Below are positions 58,442 through 64,000 of a stretch of DNA of 64,000 nucleotides, one piece after another. A program made the translations under genes and the position numbers. The first letter of the stretch is position 1. Each line of letters opens with the position of its first letter. The stretch spans positions 248,001 through 312,000 of the forward strand of contig CAWUHX010000077.1 in the NCBI GenBank assembly GCA_963922205.1, read 5' to 3'. The notes under the pieces are model-generated. The model searched no databases, had not been told where the DNA came from, and saw only the letters and a list, made by a program, of their open reading frames with translations. Source of the stretch: Romanomermis culicivorax. Its lineage: Eukaryota > Nematoda > Enoplea > Mermithida > Mermithidae.

Positions 58442-61256
58442 ATGAAGTTCTTATTAGCTGTAACCCTTACATTTATTCTTCGTGTTATGGGCGATAGTTA
58501 CGGCTCAGGTAAAAGAAATATAAGTAAAGAAATGCTTCACTTGAAGCAGTTTTAGTACTGCACTTTTCCACTTTTTGTTCGTCAAAGACCACGTTTCAAG
58601 AATTCGATATCACTTGGTCCGTTTTGTCTGAACTAGCCTAATAATTCAAGCAGTCTTGTTCGTGATGTTTGAATTGAATTAGAAATGCTGTAGAACTACT
58701 TCCCAACACGGTTCCTTGTGACGTTATTTTTGATGACGAGCGGATGTCACCATTTCTGCCATATATGCATTTTATCCTGTCAGAGAATCAATTCCTCTGT
58801 TCTCTGTGATTAATCTTTTCACTTTTTCCTTTCCTTTTCATTTTCTCTTCCGCTGCTCATTTTGCTCACATTATAAACGGGCTAAAAATCCACATATGCA
58901 GCGGTAATGGACCCGTCGCTGTAATAACTCTCTGCTGTATATAACATACCTTATAATCAAGAGTATACACTTGTAGCGATGTTGAGCCTTTCGTGGTAAT
59001 GGGCCTGATAGCGGTTATGGGCCTGTGGCGGTAACGAGCCCTTCCAGTATCGTCGAAGCGTGAAGAAAATGAGGATTCAGCTGAGGATTCAGTAGTTAAG
59101 GTGTTTTGCTCGTGTCAGCGTCCTTATTGCATCAGGGTAACAACCAACTAGGAACTCCCAAGAACCGCAGGTAGGGTGCTGAGACTCATTCCAAATGAAA
59201 AATAAACTATGATAAATATTTTAGCAGTGTGAACTGTAATACACAAAACAGTTCAGACCATCAGATTGACCATCCACTTTGTACGAAATAGGTTTAGTTT
59301 GATTCTGATCAATTGTGTCCAAGACTCGGGGTTCTGATCCAGGTTGCTTGGAGAATGTTTACTGATATGGAAATGCAAACTTCATGATCCCGACATTGTT
59401 TCAGGAAGAAGTCGGTTTCGAATTACATCATGTTTTCCCAACATGTCGAAGCGGCTTTCAGAATGTCGAGTCTTGCATAAGCTTGATCAGAATCAAATTA
59501 AACATGTTTGGTACAAAGCGAATGCTCAATCTAATGGCGTGAACTATTTTGTGAATAACAGTTCACATGGCCAAACAGTTTATCATAATTTATTTTTCAT
59601 TTGGAATGGGTTATAGAAAACGCATGTATAACAGAAATGATAACATCCGGCATCAAAAGTAATGTCATAAGCAACTGTTTGTACATCATGAAAGTAAGAC
59701 TAATTCATTTTTCGTTATTTTCTGCTAGTATATATAACCTGCAATGCAGTTTTGTTATCTGCTCATGGATTTTTACGGACGAATTATTCTGAATTCCGAG
59801 GCTCACTTGAAAATGAATGAGGGTTAGAACACGCATTACATTGAACTAAAAATTTTTGAACAAACCCAACTCACCATTTCACAGTTTCTGATTAAAAACA
59901 ACAGAAGCTTTGTGTAAACGATGTTGGTGACTGAACAAGAATATATTAAAAATGACTACGATGCGAAAAGCCAAACTCAAATCTGCAATTTTAATATGAC
60001 ATGCAACACTCGGAGAGTGCTGTTTCATTGGATAACCCTAATTACTTACTCATCATCTAAAGTTGAGTTTTGTAATCGATTTTGAACAAAACCATGCAAA
60101 AAATACATGAAACGGAAGTATTGAATAAAACTTCGATCCTCTTCAACAGGCGGCTCATCTGGCGGTTGCGACTCCGGGGACTGTCCGCCAACACCTAAGC
60201 CTTGCCAAGTGGGAATTTTTCCGGCCGAAGGAGGCGGGTGCGGCGCCAGACAATACGGCGGCCGAGGCGGTTGCGGCGACGGCAGTTGTGGCGGTCAAAT
60301 GAAAGCGTTCATGCTGCCCAAGCCGAATCGACGACTACAAAATCGAATGGACCAAGGTGGCCCGACCGGACCGGCACAAAGCCCGACGTTCTCCGTAGCA
60401 AAAGGTACTGGTATGGAATAAATTTTTGAGGGATCATTTTCGGATAGTTCGCTTGATCATGCATATGCAGTATATCAAAGTCAAATATCTGGAACTTTTC
60501 GCTGTTCTGGATCGTAAATCAAAACCATAAACGAAGATCCAGACCAAACACGTTTGGATCAGTGGTAATGTAGAGATAACAACCTTAGCTATATTCCGCA
60601 ATATTCTTGTAGTTTTTCATGAAGCACATATCATATATAGCTGAAAATTTACGTATCAACTCAGCCGAGAATTTCCAAATAAAAACGTTCTCCAGTTAAA
60701 GCTTTCTGCGAAGATTTTCAATATATTACTTGTTTTCGTCATTTGTTAATTTACGAGCATTAAAAAACAAAAAAGAAATCATGTTGATCTGTTGAGTCCT
60801 GCCACAAAACTGGTTGTTTTCGACGAGTAACCTCATAATGTACACTCACTGATCGAAAGACGGAACCCACGTCCGTCCCACTATAGGTCCACCAGAAAAA
60901 CTATATTCATTTATCGAATCCTCTGTCTGAAAATTCAGTGGGTATTTTTGACAAGCATGTCTCTACTATACGAGTGCATTCGCAGCACACCACTAGGATA
61001 ATGAGCTGATTCTCCCATTATTGTACAGCAGGTTCATAATGTCCACATGTACAGAACGGTATAATTTTTTTTAAATTTTTTGTTCAATTTTAGTTCCTTA
61101 GTTCATTAGAAAAAAATCAAAATGTCTTACTGATAATGTTTTTCAGGATGTGGTGATTTTATGAGGAGCTGTTCGAACATGCCTGAAAAGATGTGTAAAC
61201 GTTCGTCTTTCATGAACAATATGTGCCAACAAACGTGCGGTGGCTGTCGAAAGTGA
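58442..61256 (+). CDS. secreted cysteine-rich ShKT-domain gene (third of three), complete
   Basis: Three exons join in frame: 58442-58508 (67 nt), 60150-60404 (255 nt) and 61147-61256 (110 nt), making 143 residues. Exon 1 is a signal peptide (MKFLLAVTLTFILRVMG) ending at donor TCAG|GTAAAAG. Exon 2 follows CTTCAACAG and encodes six Cys in Gly-rich repeats (GGCDSGDC, GGGCGARQYGGRGGCG), then a Pro/Gln-rich linker; its donor is AAAAG|GTACTGG. Exon 3 follows GTTTTTCAG and is a six-Cys ShKT module (CGDFMRSC ... MCQQTCGGC) ending CRK-stop. All introns are phase 1. It is likely secreted and disulphide-rich. ShKT modules serve as binding or protease-associated modules in nematodes; the exact role is unknown. 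No Lys-Tyr channel-binding dyad is apparent. Confidence 0.88.
58895..59045 (+). repeat. GCGGTAATGGGCC-type repeats in intron 1
   Basis: Words GCGGTAATGGACC, GTGGTAATGGGCC, GCGGTTATGGGCC and GCGGTAACGAGCC recur at 18-bp spacing on the right side. They resemble the repeats at 25437-25575. Confidence 0.6.
59046..60149. other. remainder of intron 1 of the third secreted-protein gene
   Basis: Unrecognised frames at 59344-59616 and 59601-59792; no domain. Treated as intron because the exon phases on both sides match. Confidence 0.5.
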
Positions 61257-61397
61257 CAGAGTGCTTGATATCAATTTTTGTCATACTGTAATTACTGTTG
61301 GTGCTCCAGAAGAGAACTGATTCTTAACATCAAATTGTTGTTCATTCAAGGGTCGCAGTCAAGTACTAGTACTCCCGAGGTTTGAGGTTTATCATGA

Positions 61398-64000
61398 TTT
61401 TATTTTTTTTATTTTTTTAATAATTTATTAGGAGAAAAAAAACAAAACAGCACTCATGCACTTTAACACCAGGAGAAAAAAGAAAAAGGAAACATTATTC
61501 ATAATATGATATTTTTTATTGACTTTGTGTGGCCTCAGTGGCCGTATTCCACACAGGTAGCTTTCGATAAAATTCATACTTACATTCAGTTTATTATTTC
61601 GTTTGAATATTTTTGCCTGTGTTTTGACCGAATTTATCCAGGCTGAATAGTTTGGTATTTTACCACTTTTTCTTGTTTTATAAATAAAAAACTTGGCCAT
61701 AATCAGTAGAACATTAATTATTTGAAGTTCTAGCGGATCATACCCATTTAATATTCCAAAGATTACATCCACTCGTGAGACTTTTATTGGTATAAGCATT
61801 TTTACTTTAAGTGAGTCCTCAAACTGCTTCCAAAAGAAGCCATTTGTCTTACATACAAACAGCGTGTGTAGTATATCATCATTTTGGTTGTCGTCGCAAA
61901 GGTTGCATCTACTTGATTCACTAATTTTATACTCATGCAGTAAATTTTGTGTCACCAAAATATTATGCAGAATTTTGAACTGAAATTGATTATATTTATC
62001 GCTTAATTCAAGATTATATAAATTTTTCCAAATCTTCTCAAAGTTTATGAGTTTGGTGGCATTTAGTTTTGACATCCATGCCTTTTCACCTGTTGGAGTT
62101 TCCAGCTTTGCCTTTATCATGCACTCTTTGATCTTCTCTAAATCCTTCTTATCCCATACTTGAACTTCAAACTCACATTCACTCTTTGAATTGTAAGTTT
62201 TGACTGATTGTTTCCAATTTTTTGGAATTGAGCTGATTACCTTTGCATAATCAAACCAGGAAATTTTACATCCCTTTATCATCATATAATCATACTTCTC
62301 TAATTTTCATCAAACCAGTGGAACATATAGTTGAACTGTGTGCCCTGAAATGATTTTATAAACAAGGATTTCTTGCCACTTATCACAAATCTGTTATTAT
62401 TTATTTCTTGTACCATTACTTGACATGGGATAATGATACCATAAATGTTACTACTCAGGACATATTTTACCGTTTCGAGAACTTGATTATAGAATGGTGG
62501 TAAACTAACAGCCAGAAGGCTTGTGCAAAAATTTGATTGTATTACATTTTCCAGGCTGCCAATTCATTCAAGGTTTTTTACTCCAATTTTGCACCATTTG
62601 CCTGGGTTATTCAGCATTCTCAGTAGCCATTTTGCTTTGAGTGTCATTGCTATAGCCTCAAAGTCTGGCATTTTAATTCTACCATGTATGTACTCTTGAA
62701 TCATCACTGTCTGTTTGATTTTGGGCATTGATCCATTCCAAAGAAAATTTTGTAGCATTCCTGTCAATTTTTTGATAATAATTGGTTCAACTACCAGGTT
62801 GATCATACTGTAGGTAAGTTTAGATGATATAAGATAGTTCCAAATCACTATTTTTCTGTAGAAGGTTAAATTTCTTTTTTGCCATTTATCACATTCTTTT
62901 TGGCATTCTATAATTTTTTCACCAAAGTTTTTTCTAGCATTTTTTGCCTATCATATGAGAAAAACACTCCTAGTACTTTTATTGTGTCTTCTATTTCACA
63001 CCTTGCGATATACCCCTTTTTTGTTTTGTTGTATCTTAGACCAAGCATCTGAGTTTTTGCTATATTCATCTTTAAGCCTGAGGCCTTTGAGAACATTTTA
63101 ATTAACTTCATAGCATGCAAAAATCCTGCTCATCTTTTACCAGTAACATAGTGTCATCAGCATACATAGAGACTTTGTTTCTTTGATCATATATATTCAG
63201 TCCCTCAAATTCTTTGGAGTCCCTGAGTGATATCGCCATGTATTCCATTGCACATATGAATAGGTATGGTGAGATTAGACATCCTTGTCTTACTCCTCTA
63301 CTCAACTTAAAACTTTTGGTGCTGTATCCCATATTGGTTACAACAGCCTCAGAGTTTTTGTACAGTGTTTCTATCCAAGAGCAGAACCTTTCAGCCATGT
63401 TAAAATTTCTCAACACTTTAATCATAAAGGTTCTGTCTAGGAAGTCAAAAGCCTTTTCTATGTCTAAAGCTACTAGATAGCCCTTTTCTTTTTTGGATTC
63501 ATAATGTTCAACAATGTCTAAGATATATCTGATATTTTCCTCTATGTATCTATCAGACATGAAGCCTTTTTGATCTTCATGTATCAACTTTTTGAGAGAT
63601 AATTTCATACGATTTGCTAAAGTTTTAGCAAAGATCTTATAGTCAACATTTGTTAATGATATATGTCTCCAGTTTGCCAAGTTTTGTGTATCTTTCCCAC
63701 TTTTAGGCAACAGAGAAATAACACTTCGTCTTTGAGATCCAGACATATGCCCCATCTCTAAATTTGATTTCGAGCAGTTAATAAATGGATCCCTTATCAG
63801 GTCCCAATAACCTTTATAAAACTCAACTGTTAAACCATCATCACCTCGTGTTTTCCCATTCTTCATTGTGTCAAGTGTATCCTTCAACTCTCCTTCTATT
63901 ATGTCTATTTCTAGGGGATTTTTTCCCCATCTGTTAATTTTGGAGTATTGAGTTGCTCAACTGCATTGAAAAATATTCGCTGGCTCTCAGTTTTGTTACT
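61398..64000 (-). mobile_element. L1/Tx1-like LINE, 3' part
   Basis: A non-LTR retrotransposon on the minus strand. It enters from beyond the right window edge and ends in an A-rich tail (TATTAAAAAAATAAAAAAAA type) at about 61398-61425, with an AATAAA nearby. The 3' UTR is almost absent: the ORF stop lies just before the tail. Its end is about 140 bases past the stop codon of the third cysteine-rich gene, in convergent orientation. Confidence 0.88.
61428..64000 (-). pseudogene. LINE ORF2: reverse transcriptase and C-terminal zinc region, broken
   Basis: RT motifs read on the minus strand: NGKTRGDDGLTVEFYK, NWRHISLTNVDYKIFAK, DQKGF, the palm LVALDIEKAFDF, RGVRQGCLISPYLF and the catalytic YADD (63153-63164). 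Then come the thumb region, LWNGSMPKIK, and a C-terminal zinc motif CNLC ... HTLFVC (about 61855-61910), typical of L1/Tx1-type LINEs. Pieces: 63108 to about 63917, 62908-63120, 62564-62848 and 61428-62285. They are separated by frameshifts near 63917 (an A-run) and 63112, and by gaps with stops around 62850-62905 and 62290-62560. Any endonuclease would lie outside the window. Confidence 0.9.

Noticed and set aside
51300-61256. Calling the ShKT genes ion-channel toxins
   Set aside because: ShKT modules are widespread in non-toxin secreted proteins and the Lys-Tyr functional pair is not apparent here.
1-64000. Spliced-leader RNA gene, rRNA, CRISPR array, bacterial contamination
   Set aside because: No SL1-like GGTTTAATTACCCAAG sequence, no rRNA signature, no regularly spaced repeat-spacer array and no compact operons were seen.

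Overview
The window looks like AT-rich nuclear DNA of a nematode. Three tandem genes encode small secreted cysteine-rich proteins built from phase-1 exons, and two or three of them end in a ShKT-type six-cysteine module. One seven-transmembrane receptor exon resembles the nematode DMSR/FMRFamide-like class. Introns have GTAAGT-type donors and TTTCAG-type acceptors. A mermithid (Romanomermis-like) source is my guess only. There are no bacterial operons, rRNAs or CRISPR arrays.

Layout. 1-6.2 kb: a receptor exon on the minus strand, a Tc1/mariner-style inverted-repeat element (3567-4076) and another MITE-like element (4153-5188). 6.2-17.3 kb: an old, decayed Ty3/gypsy LTR retrotransposon (element 1) with diverged LTRs, broken gag, protease, RT/RNase H and integrase, and a degenerate extra 3' coding region. 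17.3-31.7 kb: no convincing gene, but many fold-back elements, minisatellites and dispersed repeats. 31.8-45.1 kb: a young, G+C-richer Ty3/gypsy element (element 2) with LTRs that read as identical, a gag-protease ORF, an intact-looking pol ORF, two small ORFs and a third ORF of about 1580 codons. 45.1-51.3 kb: mostly unannotated, with a degenerate tRNA-Thr-like gene and repeats. 51.3-61.3 kb: three plus-strand cysteine-rich secreted-protein genes. 61.4-64 kb: the 3' part of a broken L1/Tx1-like LINE on the minus strand, running off the window.

Main result: the third ORF of element 2 carries near its N-terminus a recognisable DEDDy-type 3'-5' exonuclease domain (RNase D/Rrp6/WRN/MUT-7 fold). 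It is followed by a lysine-rich patch, a long proline-rich disordered stretch, a conserved-looking C-terminal domain and an Arg/Glu/Ser-rich tail. I know of no described Ty3/gypsy element with such an accessory exonuclease, though I cannot search for one. The element also has a 642-base stretch free of ATG at its 5' end, a TGA inside the protease, a +1 frame change into pol, and splice-like sites that could give subgenomic RNAs. Element 1 also has a long third coding region, of a different RGG-rich type, so extra 3' ORFs may be a habit of this lineage.

The secreted-protein genes appear to be tandem duplicates. Exons are phase 1-1 and interchangeable, the terminal ShKT exons of the last two genes are both exactly 110 nt, and introns are filled with the same dispersed repeats seen elsewhere in the window.
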